From Flavobacteriaceae bacterium (GTDB lineage Bacteria; Bacteroidota; Bacteroidia; Flavobacteriales; Flavobacteriaceae): a DNA stretch of 64,000 nucleotides. Positions within the stretch are counted from its first letter, which is position 1, and each line of letters starts with the position of its first letter. The stretch is from the NCBI GenBank assembly GCA_947488595.1, contig CANKZI010000012.1, forward strand, positions 1-64,000, read 5' to 3'. Below are positions 9,050 to 18,850 of this stretch, piece by piece. Made by a program: the position numbers and the translations under genes. The notes under the pieces are model-generated. The model made no database searches and was not told the DNA's origin. It worked only from the letters and a program-made list of their open reading frames with translations.

Positions 9050-10390
9050 ATGCTTAATATCTCAAATAACAATCCAATTACCGAAAACATCAGCCAATAT
9101 CCAACCGTAAAAAACTTGGAGAAAAGGCCGCATTATAAAATTTTGAACCGAATTATTATTGGTGTTACCATCATTGTACTAATTATTTTCTTTTTGCCGT
9201 GGACACAAAATATTTCTGGAACAGGTTCGGTGACAACATTAAAACCAGACCAAAGACCACAAACCATTCATACCGCTATTGCGGGTAGAATAGAGAAATG
9301 GTACGTGCAAGAAGGCGATTTTGTAGAAAAAGGCGATACCATACTTTTTATTTCTGAAATTAAAGAGGATTATCTTGACCCCAATTTAGTTGCAAATACC
9401 AAAAATCAAGTTGACGCAAAAGTACTTTCAGAACAATCTTACCAAGGCAAAGTCAGTGCGTTAGATATTCAAATTGGCGCAATTGAAAACGAACGGAAAT
9501 TAAAATTACAACAAGCAAAAAATAAAATCCGACAAGCAGTGTTAAAAATCACGTCGGATTCGATGGATTTAGAAGCCGTTAAGACCCAAGTCAAAATTGC
9601 AACAACACAATTTAATCGGGCCATAACCTTGAATAAAGAAGGACTAAAACCATTGACCGATGTTGAAGAAAAACGTTTGAAATTGCAAGAAGTTGAAGCG
9701 AAAATCATTACACAAGAAAACAAATTACTGGCTAGCAAAAATGAATTTCTGAATGCGAAAGTCGAAATTAACCGAATATCAGCGGAATATTCTGAAAAAG
9801 ATTCGAAAGCAAAAAGTGATCAATTTACCGCGCTGAGCAGTCAATATGACACCGAAGCACAAGTCAACAAACTCAAAAATCAATATGCCAATTACAACAT
9901 CAGAAACGGATTATACTATATAAAAGCGCCACAAACGGGCTATGTCAATAGGGCTTTACAGTCTGGACTTGGCGAAACCATAAAAGAGGGAACGCCAATT
10001 GTAAGTATCATGCCTTCCAAATATGATATTGCTGTAGAAACTTTTGTCAGCCCCATTGATTTGCCTTTGATTGCCAAAGGAGAAAAAGTACGCGTTTGGT
10101 TTGACGGCTGGCCGACCATTGTCTTTTCGGGTTGGCCAAATATGAGTTATGGCACCTTTGGCGGAAAAGTGGTTGCAATAGAAAATTTCATAAGCGATAA
10201 CGGAAAATATCGGGTTTTAATTGCGCCAGACGCTGCTGAACAAAAATGGCCCAAACAACTGAGTATTGGTGCAGGAGCGCAAACCATCGCCTTGCTAGAC
10301 AATGTGCCTGTTTGGTTCGAAGTATGGCGAAAACTAAATGGTTTTCCTCCAAATTATTATAAACCTACCGTTGCAAAAGAAAAGAAATAA
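9050..10390 (+). CDS. HlyD family periplasmic adaptor (membrane fusion protein)
   Basis: A 446-residue adaptor that links the inner-membrane ABC transporter with TolC. A short cytoplasmic N-terminus is followed by one transmembrane helix (about residues 35-55, IIIGVTIIVLIIFFLPW). Next comes a first biotinyl-lipoyl half with IAGRIEKWYVQEGDFVEKGD, a long coiled-coil (about 120-285, rich in Lys, Glu and Gln), the second lipoyl half with APQTGYVNRAL, and a beta-barrel domain. It lies 11 bases after the ABC gene and 20 bases before the TolC gene, which supports one exporter operon. Confidence 0.92.
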   Translation: MLNISNNNPITENISQYPTVKNLEKRPHYKILNRIIIGVTIIVLIIFFLPWTQNISGTGSVTTLKPDQRPQTIHTAIAGRIEKWYVQEGDFVEKGDTILFISEIKEDYLDPNLVANTKNQVDAKVLSEQSYQGKVSALDIQIGAIENERKLKLQQAKNKIRQAVLKITSDSMDLEAVKTQVKIATTQFNRAITLNKEGLKPLTDVEEKRLKLQEVEAKIITQENKLLASKNEFLNAKVEINRISAEYSEKDSKAKSDQFTALSSQYDTEAQVNKLKNQYANYNIRNGLYYIKAPQTGYVNRALQSGLGETIKEGTPIVSIMPSKYDIAVETFVSPIDLPLIAKGEKVRVWFDGWPTIVFSGWPNMSYGTFGGKVVAIENFISDNGKYRVLIAPDAAEQKWPKQLSIGAGAQTIALLDNVPVWFEVWRKLNGFPPNYYKPTVAKEKK

Positions 10391-10410
10391 AACAATTTGA
10401 GTGCTATTTT

Positions 10411-11793
10411 ATGAAAAATATATTGTTCTTTTTTTTATTTTCTACCGCATTGTTTGCCCAACAAAACTTTCAAGAATTGAGCTACGATGAGTTTTTAGGC
10501 TACGTAAAAAAATACCATCCGTTGGTCAAAAGTGCCAATTTACAAATTAGTAATGCACAAGCCAATTTGATGATGGCAAGAGGCGCGTTTGACCCAAGAA
10601 TTGAAGTCGATTTTGATAAAAAACAGTTTAAAGACCAAGAATATTATAGTGTTCTTAATAGTAGCTTTAAGATTCCGACTTGGTATGGGATTGAAATAAA
10701 AGCAGGTTTTGAAAACAATGAAGGAATTTATCTCAATCCAGAAAACACAGTGCCCAACCAAGGATTGACTTCGTTAGGTATCACCGTCCCGTTGGGACAA
10801 GGATTGCTAATTAACCAAAGAATGGCCGATTTGCGAATGGCAAAAATTCAAATTTCATTGAGTCAAAACGAACAAAAACTTCAAGCGATAGGCATTTTAT
10901 ATGAAGCCTCTATCGCCTATTTTAATTGGAAAAAAAACTATAGCGAAGTGGTACTTTATGAAAATTATCTCAAAAATGCTACAGTGCGTTTTGATGGTAT
11001 TGCCTCTTTAATTGCCAATGGCGACAAAGCCGCAATTGATGCGGTTGAAGCAAGAATTATTGTTAACAACAGGACTTTAAATTTGGAAGAAGCACGACTC
11101 AAACTGATCAAATCGAAGCTAGAATTGTCTAATTTTTTATGGCTAGAAAACAATGTGCCGCTTGAACTTCAAGACAATATTATACCCGAGGTCAATTTAG
11201 AAAAAACCATTCAACAAACTTTAAAGACAAATGATTTAACTACCACTGTCCCTTCTATAGACAATCATCCAAAAATCAACGCACTCGAAAACAAAGTGGC
11301 CATTTTGCAAGTTGAACGAAAGCTGAAAGCCAATCAATTGTTGCCTAAAATAGACTTGGGTTATTCATATATCAATGAACCTTCGTATTTTGATGATGCC
11401 ACTTTTAACAATTATAAAGTAGGTCTGAATTTTTATTTTCCTTTGTTTTTAAGAAAGGAACGCGGAAGTTTAAAATTGGCCGATTTCAAGATTCAAGATA
11501 CCCAATTCAACCTCAATCTCGAACGTTTGCAACTGACCAATAAAATCAATGCGCAACAAAACGAGATTGCATCGGTGACGCGACAAAAAAAAATAATTAC
11601 CGATTTAGTGTCCGATAATCAAGCAATGCTAGTTTCTGAAGAACGTCTGTTTTCATTTGGCGAAAGCTCAATTTTTTTAATCAATACCCGAGAAAATAAT
11701 TTGGTGGGCGCGCAATTGTCGCAAATCAATATCGACAATCGTTATTTTATTTCGAATGCCGAGTTGTTTAAGGTTTTGGCAAATTTAGATTGA
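10411..11793 (+). CDS. TolC family outer-membrane efflux protein
   Basis: A 460-residue outer-membrane channel. The signal peptide ends at about residue 16-17 (ALFAQ). The mature protein shows the duplicated TolC pattern: HPLVKSANLQISNAQANL near the start, long amphipathic helices, and a second half beginning near HPKINALENKVAILQVERKL, with a strand segment KVGLNFYFPLFLRKERG. This is the last gene of the TetR-regulated exporter operon and would give the export path through the outer membrane. Confidence 0.92.
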   Translation: MKNILFFFLFSTALFAQQNFQELSYDEFLGYVKKYHPLVKSANLQISNAQANLMMARGAFDPRIEVDFDKKQFKDQEYYSVLNSSFKIPTWYGIEIKAGFENNEGIYLNPENTVPNQGLTSLGITVPLGQGLLINQRMADLRMAKIQISLSQNEQKLQAIGILYEASIAYFNWKKNYSEVVLYENYLKNATVRFDGIASLIANGDKAAIDAVEARIIVNNRTLNLEEARLKLIKSKLELSNFLWLENNVPLELQDNIIPEVNLEKTIQQTLKTNDLTTTVPSIDNHPKINALENKVAILQVERKLKANQLLPKIDLGYSYINEPSYFDDATFNNYKVGLNFYFPLFLRKERGSLKLADFKIQDTQFNLNLERLQLTNKINAQQNEIASVTRQKKIITDLVSDNQAMLVSEERLFSFGESSIFLINTRENNLVGAQLSQINIDNRYFISNAELFKVLANLD

Positions 11794-11794
11794 G

Positions 11795-11828
11795 ACTTGA
11801 TTTGATTTTTTTATAATCAAAAACAAGT
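11795..11828. terminator. Weak hairpin between convergent genes
   Basis: An imperfect AT-only inverted repeat (ACTTGATTTGATT opposite ATCAAAAACAAGT) with a T-run lies in the 62-base gap between the TolC gene and the convergent VOC gene. It could terminate both transcripts, but the stem is weak. Confidence 0.3.
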
Positions 11829-11855
11829 GCATCGAATTACATTGTAAAAGAAATC

Positions 11856-12227
11856 CTATCGGTATTGGTCAAATAGCAAAACATTGCCGTCAGGATCAGT
11901 AATCATAAAGCTTGCTGGACCCGTAGTTTTTTCGTCGGTTTCAGGGTTGATTATCGTTCCTTTCGCTTTAAGTTTTTTTTGAATGGTTCTGATATAGTCG
12001 AACGGATTGGTGTTATTCCCGTTCTCGTCCCAACCAGGATTGAATGTCAAAATATTGTTTTCGAACATGCCTTGAAAAATGCCAATCAGTGCATTTTCAT
12101 TTTTCATAATAAAATACTTCTTTTCGAAGTCTCCTGCCAAAACCGAAAAACCTAAATTTTCATAAAATGCTTTGTAAGCCTGAACATTTTTGACACTACG
12201 ACTAATTGAAAATGCACCTAATTTCAT
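11856..12227 (-). CDS. VOC superfamily (glyoxalase/bleomycin-resistance fold) protein
   Basis: A 123-residue cytoplasmic protein, the usual size for a single-domain VOC member. It shows paired beta-alpha-beta motifs: GAFSISRSVKNVQAYKAFYENLGF at the start and a second half ending FMITDPDGNVLLFDQYR. That DPDGN-hhhF ending is typical of glyoxalase-like proteins. The substrate cannot be read from the sequence; proteins of this type include lactoylglutathione lyase, dioxygenases and antibiotic-binding proteins. It converges with the exporter operon and appears to be a single gene. Confidence 0.88.
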   Translation of the reverse strand: MKLGAFSISRSVKNVQAYKAFYENLGFSVLAGDFEKKYFIMKNENALIGIFQGMFENNILTFNPGWDENGNNTNPFDYIRTIQKKLKAKGTIINPETDEKTTGPASFMITDPDGNVLLFDQYR

Positions 12228-12455
12228 ATTGTTATTTATTTTTTTGTTGCTATTGGTAAGTGCATTAAAGTTCGTGTTCTAGTAAGATTTTGCCCTGAAC
12301 ACATTGACGAAAAAGCCAAAAGATAAAGTCACGGCAAAAATTATAGGTAGTTTTTTTATGATGGGTTTTCGATTTGATTTTTGATGGATTTCTTTATTTC
12401 TGTTATGACATTCGGCGCTTTTCAAAGAAACTAAAGGCGGTGCGTGCTTTTTTAT

Positions 12456-13757
12456 TTATGTTTTTTTTGAAAATAAGTCCCTGTTTTTTTCATTGTACAA
12501 CCTTGCCATTAAAATAATGACAAACGGAAAGAAAACAATATGAAAACGATCTCCTTGGCCGCATGAAACACCCGAAATACCAATTGTGTATAAAATGTAC
12601 AAACTTATTAAACAGTAAAGAAATTCCTGTTGATATGATTTAAAAAGATAATAGAGCGCCAAAATAAATCCAACTATGGTAAAAAATCTATTTTGATATT
12701 TTGACAGTATAGCTAACCACTTTTTTAAACCATTATAATAATTTTTATGGTTTAAATTCTTTGCTGTTTCAATAGCGCTAGTTGGCGTTTTTGTGTTTTC
12801 CGAGAAGTTAGAAATGTATGCTTTTATTAAGTTAAATTTGTTATTACTTATTTGACTTAATAAGTCTTTGGTAGCTATTTCTCGTTGTTCTGGATAAGAA
12901 TGTTTTTCTAAAAATTTTGCCCTTTTATTGTTGTTTTGATTAAATGTGTCATTTGTTTTATATAAGAATGCTTTGCTACCCAGATAATTATAATAGGTAA
13001 CACTGTCGGTATAACTTAAGGTGTAATTCCCATAATCTGCTTTCATCTTTATATTTTGAAATGCAACCAATAATATACTTATATAAATCAAGATACTGCT
13101 CTTTGTTTTATAATTTTTCACTAATGTTTTTCCGAAATAGATAAAAAATAGCAAAGTCAGGAATTTTAAACTCGGTTTTATTAGCATTGCAAAAAGCAAG
13201 ATACTTATCGCAATGGACAAGAAATAAAAGGATTTGTTTTTGAAATACTTTTCAAGAAAATAAAAAACGGTCATCATTAAAAAAGTATAAATACTTTCGG
13301 TTAATAACTGAAAATTTATGAAAACAGAACCTAGAATAGCATAAAACAATATTGTCCACAACAGTGCTTTATTAATGGGCAATTGTTTTTTTAAAAAACC
13401 AAACAATAACAACGCTGTACCCAACCAAGCCATAATATTAATTACCAAACTAAATTGATAAATAGCAGCATCAGAATACCCAAAAAGATAGGGAAGTCCA
13501 GTGATAATAGCCATGCCGATAGGTCTAAAATAATGTGTCTTAAAATTATGGTACAAATAACTGGCGGACTCCCTGTAATTATCACAATCGTTGCAAATAT
13601 TGTTTTGATTTTTTATTTGCATTAATTCATCCAGAAATGATATCCAAACGATGCCTATTATTATTAAAATAATTTGGTGCTTATATTTAAAGTGTATTTT
13701 GATGATGTTTTTTTGTAAAAATAAACATTTTAAGTTCTCAATATAATTAGTTGGCAA
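12456..13757 (-). CDS. Integral membrane protein, possible GT-C fold glycosyltransferase
   Basis: A 433-residue polytopic membrane protein with about ten hydrophobic segments. After the first helix (about residues 28-45) comes an extracytoplasmic stretch, CNDCDNYRESASYLYHN, then RPIGMAIITGLPYLFGY. An acidic residue pair in the first loop followed by a short helix and RP is how lipid-sugar-dependent GT-C enzymes (PMT/ArnT-like) begin, so a polyprenyl-phosphate-sugar transferase is plausible but unproven. The C-terminus contains GISGVSCGQGDRFHIVFFPF, which also fits the last periplasmic loop and helix of such proteins. No neighbour suggests the substrate. The sequence is very AT-rich. Confidence 0.55.
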   Translation of the reverse strand: MPTNYIENLKCLFLQKNIIKIHFKYKHQIILIIIGIVWISFLDELMQIKNQNNICNDCDNYRESASYLYHNFKTHYFRPIGMAIITGLPYLFGYSDAAIYQFSLVINIMAWLGTALLLFGFLKKQLPINKALLWTILFYAILGSVFINFQLLTESIYTFLMMTVFYFLEKYFKNKSFYFLSIAISILLFAMLIKPSLKFLTLLFFIYFGKTLVKNYKTKSSILIYISILLVAFQNIKMKADYGNYTLSYTDSVTYYNYLGSKAFLYKTNDTFNQNNNKRAKFLEKHSYPEQREIATKDLLSQISNNKFNLIKAYISNFSENTKTPTSAIETAKNLNHKNYYNGLKKWLAILSKYQNRFFTIVGFILALYYLFKSYQQEFLYCLISLYILYTIGISGVSCGQGDRFHIVFFPFVIILMARLYNEKNRDLFSKKT

Positions 13758-14178
13758 TCAATTTTACAAACCAAATACCCGGCTACGCGAACGCTTTCGA
13801 CTTTACAAAAGGTCTTTTTCTATAATTATAAAACGCTGCAAACGAATTAACATTCAAAAAAAATAATTCTGGAAATTGAATAATTTCAGCGTACAATTTT
13901 GCAAAGTGAGGAGACTTGGTTTATTTTTTTATGAAGCGCTATTCGCATAACGTGGTTTCAATTTTACGTTCTTTTTAAGTGGTTTTGACGTAATCTCATC
14001 CCCAAACCTATTTATAAAAAATAAGTCTGAAAAATTACAACCCTCCTTTCAAACCTGTTTTCCAGAAAAACCAAATTTTCAATAAGGAAGCATTTGTTTG
14101 TTATTAGAAACGATTTATTTTAAATTATCAACAAAAAACTATCATTAAATCGTATTTTTGCATCTTCAAAAATGCAGT
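13758..14178. other. Gene-free intergenic region between divergent genes
   Basis: A 421-base stretch with no credible ORF. The only feature recognised is the map promoter at its right end. No convincing -7 box was found for the minus-strand membrane-protein gene. Confidence 0.4.
14153..14160 (+). promoter_or_regulatory. -7 box of the map promoter
   Basis: TATTTTTG fits TAnnTTTG. Transcription would start near 14167, giving a leader of only about 12 bases before ATG 14179. The box includes the TTG at 14158 that otherwise looks like an in-frame start, so it decides the start of map. Confidence 0.6.
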
Positions 14179-14997
14179 ATGATTATCCCAAAAACAAGAG
14201 CACAAATTGAATTAATGCGCGAAAGTGCACTGTTGGTATCCAAAACATTAGGACTTATCGCCAAAGAAATGGTGCCTGGCGTTACTACTTTAAAAATCGA
14301 CAAATTGGCCGAAGAATTCATTCGTGACAACGGTGCCGTTCCCGGATTCAAAGGATTGTATGGTTTTCCGAACAGTCTTTGCGTAAGTCCGAATGCACAA
14401 GTAGTGCATGGCATTCCGAACAATGTACCGCTTCAAAGTGGCGATATCATTTCGGTGGATTGTGGCGTTTTAAAAAACGGTTATTACGGCGATCATGCCT
14501 ATTCGTTTGCCATTGGCGAAGTAACACCCGAGGCACAAAAATTGTTGCAAATAACAAAAGAGTCGCTTTATATTGGTATACGCGAATTCAAAGCAGGCAA
14601 TCGCGTTGAAGATGTTGGCAATGCGATTCAGAAACATTGTGAGCAGCATGGCTATGGCGTGGTTCGCGAATTGGTTGGTCACGGATTGGGTACAAAAATG
14701 CATGAAGACCCCGAAATGCCCAATTATGGCAAACGAGGTCGTGGCAAATTGTTTGTCGAAGGCATGACCGTTGCCATTGAACCGATGATTAATATGGGCA
14801 CTAAAAACATCAAACACCTGAAAGATGGTTGGACCATATTAACTGCCGATGGAAAGCCGTCGGCACACTTTGAACACAACGTGGCTTTGATTGATGGAAA
14901 GCCTGAAATTTTATCGACTTTTAAATATATTTATGACGCTCTGGGCATGGTGAGTGATGAGGAAGAGGAGTTTAGAATTGATAATACTAAAATTTAA
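14179..14997 (+). CDS. map: Type I methionine aminopeptidase
   Basis: Removes the initiator methionine from new proteins; cytoplasmic, two-metal enzyme. The start is set at ATG 14179 (MIIPKTRAQIELMRES) rather than the TTG seven codons upstream, which lies in the promoter -7 box. The 272-residue product has all five metal ligands in order: Asp in ISVDCG, Asp in YYGDHAYSF, His in VGHGLG, Glu in AIEPMI and Glu in FEHNVAL. The residue after the second Asp is His where many homologs have Ser or Thr. A methyltransferase gene follows after 30 bases and is probably in the same transcript. Confidence 0.95.
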   Translation: MIIPKTRAQIELMRESALLVSKTLGLIAKEMVPGVTTLKIDKLAEEFIRDNGAVPGFKGLYGFPNSLCVSPNAQVVHGIPNNVPLQSGDIISVDCGVLKNGYYGDHAYSFAIGEVTPEAQKLLQITKESLYIGIREFKAGNRVEDVGNAIQKHCEQHGYGVVRELVGHGLGTKMHEDPEMPNYGKRGRGKLFVEGMTVAIEPMINMGTKNIKHLKDGWTILTADGKPSAHFEHNVALIDGKPEILSTFKYIYDALGMVSDEEEEFRIDNTKI

Positions 14998-15027
14998 CTG
15001 CAGTTTTTGAAAATTTTGTAAACCAAT

Positions 15028-15798
15028 ATGAAAAAGCTTTTCAAATTCATTCTCAATACCATTCCGCGTCCCTTATTAATCAGGTTAAGTTATATCGTAC
15101 GCCCCATTTTGGCTTTTTTATTAAAAGGAAGTCAATTTACTGATCCCATTGACGGAAAAAGCTTTAAGATGTTTTTGCCTTATGGTTACGGAACGCAACG
15201 CAATAATGTACTCTCGCCCAGTACGCTTTCGCTAGAAAGACACCGCTTATTGTGGTTGTATCTTCAAAATGAAACTACATTTTTTACTGCAACAGAAAAA
15301 CTAAAAGTCCTTCATTTCGCTCCGGAACAAGCATTTTACAAGATTTTTAGAAACCAAAAAAATCTGGATTATACCACCACCGATTTATTCTCGCCTTTAG
15401 CCGACGTTAAAGCTGACATTTGCAACTTGCCTTTTGAAGATAATTTGTATGATATAATTTTGTGCAACCATGTTTTAGAGCACATTCCAGACGACACCAA
15501 AGCCATGCAAGAATTATATCGTGTGCTTAAACCAGGCGGAATGGGCATTTTTCAAATTCCGCAAGATTTGACCAGAACTACTACTTTTGCAGATGATACG
15601 ATTGTGGATGAAAAAGAAAGGGCTAAAATTTTTGGTCAATATGATCACGTTCGAATTTATGGTCGCGATTATTTTGACAAATTAAGAAGCATTGGCTTTA
15701 AAGTTATTGAAGAAGATTATACTTCTAAAATTCCAGCTGAACTGGTAGAAAAATATTGCTTGGCAAAAGGCGAAATCATTCCGGTTTGTTTTAAATAA
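15028..15798 (+). CDS. Class I SAM-dependent methyltransferase
   Basis: A 256-residue methyltransferase. It has the Rossmann motif I-like VLHFAPEQAFYKIF, an acidic loop TTDLF, motif II region DIILCNHVLEHIPDD and the post-motif ELYRVLKPGGMGIFQIP typical of the Methyltransf_11 type. The glycine-rich loop is replaced by FAPEQ, a variant seen in Bacteroidota proteins of this kind. The substrate is unknown. The hydrophobic N-terminus (PRPLLIRLSYIVRPILAFLL) might associate with membrane. It follows map by 30 bases and ends at a strong bidirectional terminator. Confidence 0.87.
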   Translation: MKKLFKFILNTIPRPLLIRLSYIVRPILAFLLKGSQFTDPIDGKSFKMFLPYGYGTQRNNVLSPSTLSLERHRLLWLYLQNETTFFTATEKLKVLHFAPEQAFYKIFRNQKNLDYTTTDLFSPLADVKADICNLPFEDNLYDIILCNHVLEHIPDDTKAMQELYRVLKPGGMGIFQIPQDLTRTTTFADDTIVDEKERAKIFGQYDHVRIYGRDYFDKLRSIGFKVIEEDYTSKIPAELVEKYCLAKGEIIPVCFK

Positions 15799-15804
15799 AA
15801 AAAA

Positions 15805-15827
15805 CCTGCTAAAACAAATTTAGCAGG
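15805..15827. terminator. Bidirectional intrinsic terminator
   Basis: A perfect 9-bp stem CCTGCTAAA/TTTAGCAGG with a 5-base loop, flanked by A-run and T-rich sequence, lies between the convergent methyltransferase and M16 peptidase genes. Confidence 0.85.
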
Positions 15828-15850
15828 CTTATTTATTAGCTTTCTTCTTA

Positions 15851-18655
15851 TTATTCTGGCATCAACATTCCGATTACTTTGTCCTTTGTAAGGTACTTTT
15901 TAGCCACGTCTTGAATATCTTTTGCTGTAATAGCATTAACTTTTTCTTCTGTCAAAAGAATATCAGCAGCATTGGTGCCGTTGACAAACGATTTGCTAAA
16001 ATTGCTCAGCCAATACCTGTTCTCTTTGATGTTCTTTTTATATTCTAATATTTCTGCTTCTTTGTATTTGGCCACATCAGCTGCAACTGGTCCGTTATCG
16101 ATAATTTTTTGTAACTCTCTTAGCGCGGAAGTGGTCAATTTTTCGGCGTTTTCAGGACCGCAAGGAAATCCAATGTTAAACGAATAAGCACCATTTGGCA
16201 CTTTACTGATACTGCCACGTGCACTTACTCCATAAACGCCACTTTCGTTTTCTCTTAATTCTTCGATTAACTTGATGGTCAAAACTTCGCCCAAAGCATC
16301 CATGGCCAAAGCTTCTTTAGATGAATAAACGGCATCACCATAATACATAATGGTAACGGTACTTTTTGGATCTGCTCCTTTGTTGACTACTTTTTTCAAA
16401 TCACCTTTTAACATTCGGTAACCCAAATCAACTGCTTTTTCTTTTTTATCAGAAGCAGGTAACGAAGCCAAATATTTTGCTGCATAAGCTTCGATTGCTT
16501 TGTCATCAATGTTACCAACAAAATAAAATTCGAAATCTCCCGCATTGGCAAAACGCTCTTTGTATTTGTTGTATGCCAACTCATAATCGGTAGTTGCCCA
16601 CGTTTTTTCGGTCGGAATAATGCCATTAAATCTTGGGTTCTCTTTCAATAAATAAGAATAAAATTCTTGCTGAAAATAAAAACTCGGTTGAGAAGCCATG
16701 TTGTCATAAAAAGCGGATTGCTTTTGTTTGTAACCTTCATAAGCCTCTTTGTCTAAATTCATATCGGTAAAATAAGCATGCACCATTTGAAACATATACT
16801 CAAAATCTTTGGGCGTTGTGCTGCCTCTAAAACCTTCGGTGGTGTTGCCTATATAAGGTGTTGCACTGGCAATTTTCCCGGCCATGAATTTGGTAATGTC
16901 ATTGGTTTTCAATCCCGAAAATCCTGCTTCTGTCAAAGCACCATTGGCAAATTGAACTTTTTTAACATCGTCGTTAGAATACAAATTGGTTCCACCAAAA
17001 CTGATGCCTTCCATAATGATTTCGTCATTTTTGAAATCGGTTTTCTTATAAGTCACTTTCACACCATTAGAAAGAAACAAAGTTGTTGTGCCTATTTTGG
17101 TATCAGTTTCTTTCTTCAAAATAGTACCCGCTTTGATGTCTTTTCTAATCAAACTGGCGGCAATTTCGGTATCTTCATAAGCAGTAATTTCATCTGAATT
17201 GACCTTTAAAGCCGCCAAAACTTCTTGCTCTGTTACTTGCTTCAAACCTTCTTTTTCTGGTCCGGTAATCACTACAACGCGGTTGTCTTCTTTTACATAA
17301 CCTTTTACAAAACCATTTACATCTTTTAATGTGATGTTAGGAATCATTTTTTTAACCATATTGAATTCCCATTCGATGCCTGGCGCTGGACTGTTTTCTA
17401 AAAAGTGAGATTGGTATTCGCCTATAAAATTTTCTGAATTGGATTTGTCTTTGTCATTGTAAGCTTTTTCATATTGTGCCAAAATATCTGCTTTGGCCCT
17501 GTCCAGTTCTGATTGGGTAAAACCAAATTTTTTCGCTCTTTCGTTCTCTGTAACAAGTACTTTTAGCGCCGACAGTTGCTTGTCTTCTTGTACCATTGCA
17601 AAAGATTGATAGGCTTCTTTTGTTCTAGCAAAAGTGCCTCCATGATAAGAGTAACCAAAAGTAAAAGGTGGTGTTGGCGAATTGGTAAGCTCTCCTAATC
17701 GATTGTTTAACACAGTCGTAAAAATACCTTCTACTAAGTCGTTTCTATAATCATTAACCGTAACGGTCTTTTTTGGTGCATCATAATCTTTGTATAACAA
17801 TTGAATCTCTGTGCTTGAAGCTTCTTTATCACTTTCGATGGCGACAAAAGTTTCTTTGTGATTGGGCACATCAAAAGTTACTCTAGGTTTTTCGTTTTTT
17901 GGATTTTTATAGCTTTCAAAATGGGATTTTATCTTTTGTTCCATTTCGGCCACATCAATATCTCCAACAACAATAACGCTGATTAAATTCGGACGGTACC
18001 AGTCTTTATAAAAAGCAACCAATTTATCATATTTAAAATTTTCTAAGATTTCTTTTTTACCAATAGGCAAACGGTCAGCATAATGCGATTTGTACATCAT
18101 TTTTGGCAAATAACGACCCATCATTCGTTTGTCGGCACCAAGACCCAACCGGTATTCTTCTAAAACCACGCCTCTTTCTTTGTCGATTTCTTCGGGTGTT
18201 AAAACGGCATTAAAAGCCCAATCTTCAATAATTTGAAAACCTTTTTCTAGTTTTTCTGGATCATCCGATGGAATAGGTAAAAAATAAGCCGTTTCATCAA
18301 AACTGGTATAAGCATTTAAATGCTGCCCAAATTTTATTCCGATACTTTGCAAATAATCAACCAGTTTGTTTTTAGGAAAACGCTTGGTTCCATTAAAACA
18401 CATGTGTTCCATAAAATGTGCTAATCCTTGTTGTTCATCGGTTTCTAAAATTGAACCCGCATTAATGACCAATCGCAAATCGACTTTGTTTTCGGGTTTT
18501 GCATTTTTCCGAATGTAGTAGGTTAATCCGTTTTTAAGTTTTCCGGTTTTTACATTTGCATCAAAAGGAATCGGACTGTTATCTACCAATTCTTGCGCAG
18601 TTAAAGCAAAAGGAACGGCCAATAACAACAATAATAAAGTGTTGATTTTTTTCAT
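15851..18655 (-). CDS. M16 family zinc metallopeptidase (two-domain, secreted)
   Basis: A 934-residue pitrilysin-type peptidase. A signal peptide is present (residues 1-20, ending TAQ), so it acts in the periplasm or envelope. The inverted zinc motif HFMEH is at 80-84 (H80, E83, H84), with the third ligand expected in the EEIDKERGVVLEEY segment. A second, catalytically inactive M16 half follows (about residues 500-930), including the substrate-binding R-Y-like NESGVYGVSARG. The length fits the fused PqqL-like form. It faces the T9SS plug gene across a 195-base divergent gap. Substrate peptides are unknown. Confidence 0.93.
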   Translation of the reverse strand: MKKINTLLLLLLAVPFALTAQELVDNSPIPFDANVKTGKLKNGLTYYIRKNAKPENKVDLRLVINAGSILETDEQQGLAHFMEHMCFNGTKRFPKNKLVDYLQSIGIKFGQHLNAYTSFDETAYFLPIPSDDPEKLEKGFQIIEDWAFNAVLTPEEIDKERGVVLEEYRLGLGADKRMMGRYLPKMMYKSHYADRLPIGKKEILENFKYDKLVAFYKDWYRPNLISVIVVGDIDVAEMEQKIKSHFESYKNPKNEKPRVTFDVPNHKETFVAIESDKEASSTEIQLLYKDYDAPKKTVTVNDYRNDLVEGIFTTVLNNRLGELTNSPTPPFTFGYSYHGGTFARTKEAYQSFAMVQEDKQLSALKVLVTENERAKKFGFTQSELDRAKADILAQYEKAYNDKDKSNSENFIGEYQSHFLENSPAPGIEWEFNMVKKMIPNITLKDVNGFVKGYVKEDNRVVVITGPEKEGLKQVTEQEVLAALKVNSDEITAYEDTEIAASLIRKDIKAGTILKKETDTKIGTTTLFLSNGVKVTYKKTDFKNDEIIMEGISFGGTNLYSNDDVKKVQFANGALTEAGFSGLKTNDITKFMAGKIASATPYIGNTTEGFRGSTTPKDFEYMFQMVHAYFTDMNLDKEAYEGYKQKQSAFYDNMASQPSFYFQQEFYSYLLKENPRFNGIIPTEKTWATTDYELAYNKYKERFANAGDFEFYFVGNIDDKAIEAYAAKYLASLPASDKKEKAVDLGYRMLKGDLKKVVNKGADPKSTVTIMYYGDAVYSSKEALAMDALGEVLTIKLIEELRENESGVYGVSARGSISKVPNGAYSFNIGFPCGPENAEKLTTSALRELQKIIDNGPVAADVAKYKEAEILEYKKNIKENRYWLSNFSKSFVNGTNAADILLTEEKVNAITAKDIQDVAKKYLTKDKVIGMLMPE

Positions 18656-18850
18656 AAATTTCGTGTTTAGATTTTGAAATTAAATTAATAACTCCAAAAA
18701 CAGAAACTTATTATCAATAGTTTAACAATAAACCGGACAGTAAAATCTTATTGAAAAAAATATCGATTTAAAAAAGCAAAACGAACATGTATCCAAATTT
18801 GGTTTTATTTCTTACATTTACCATATTGAATCGCAGTATCGTAGCATCTT

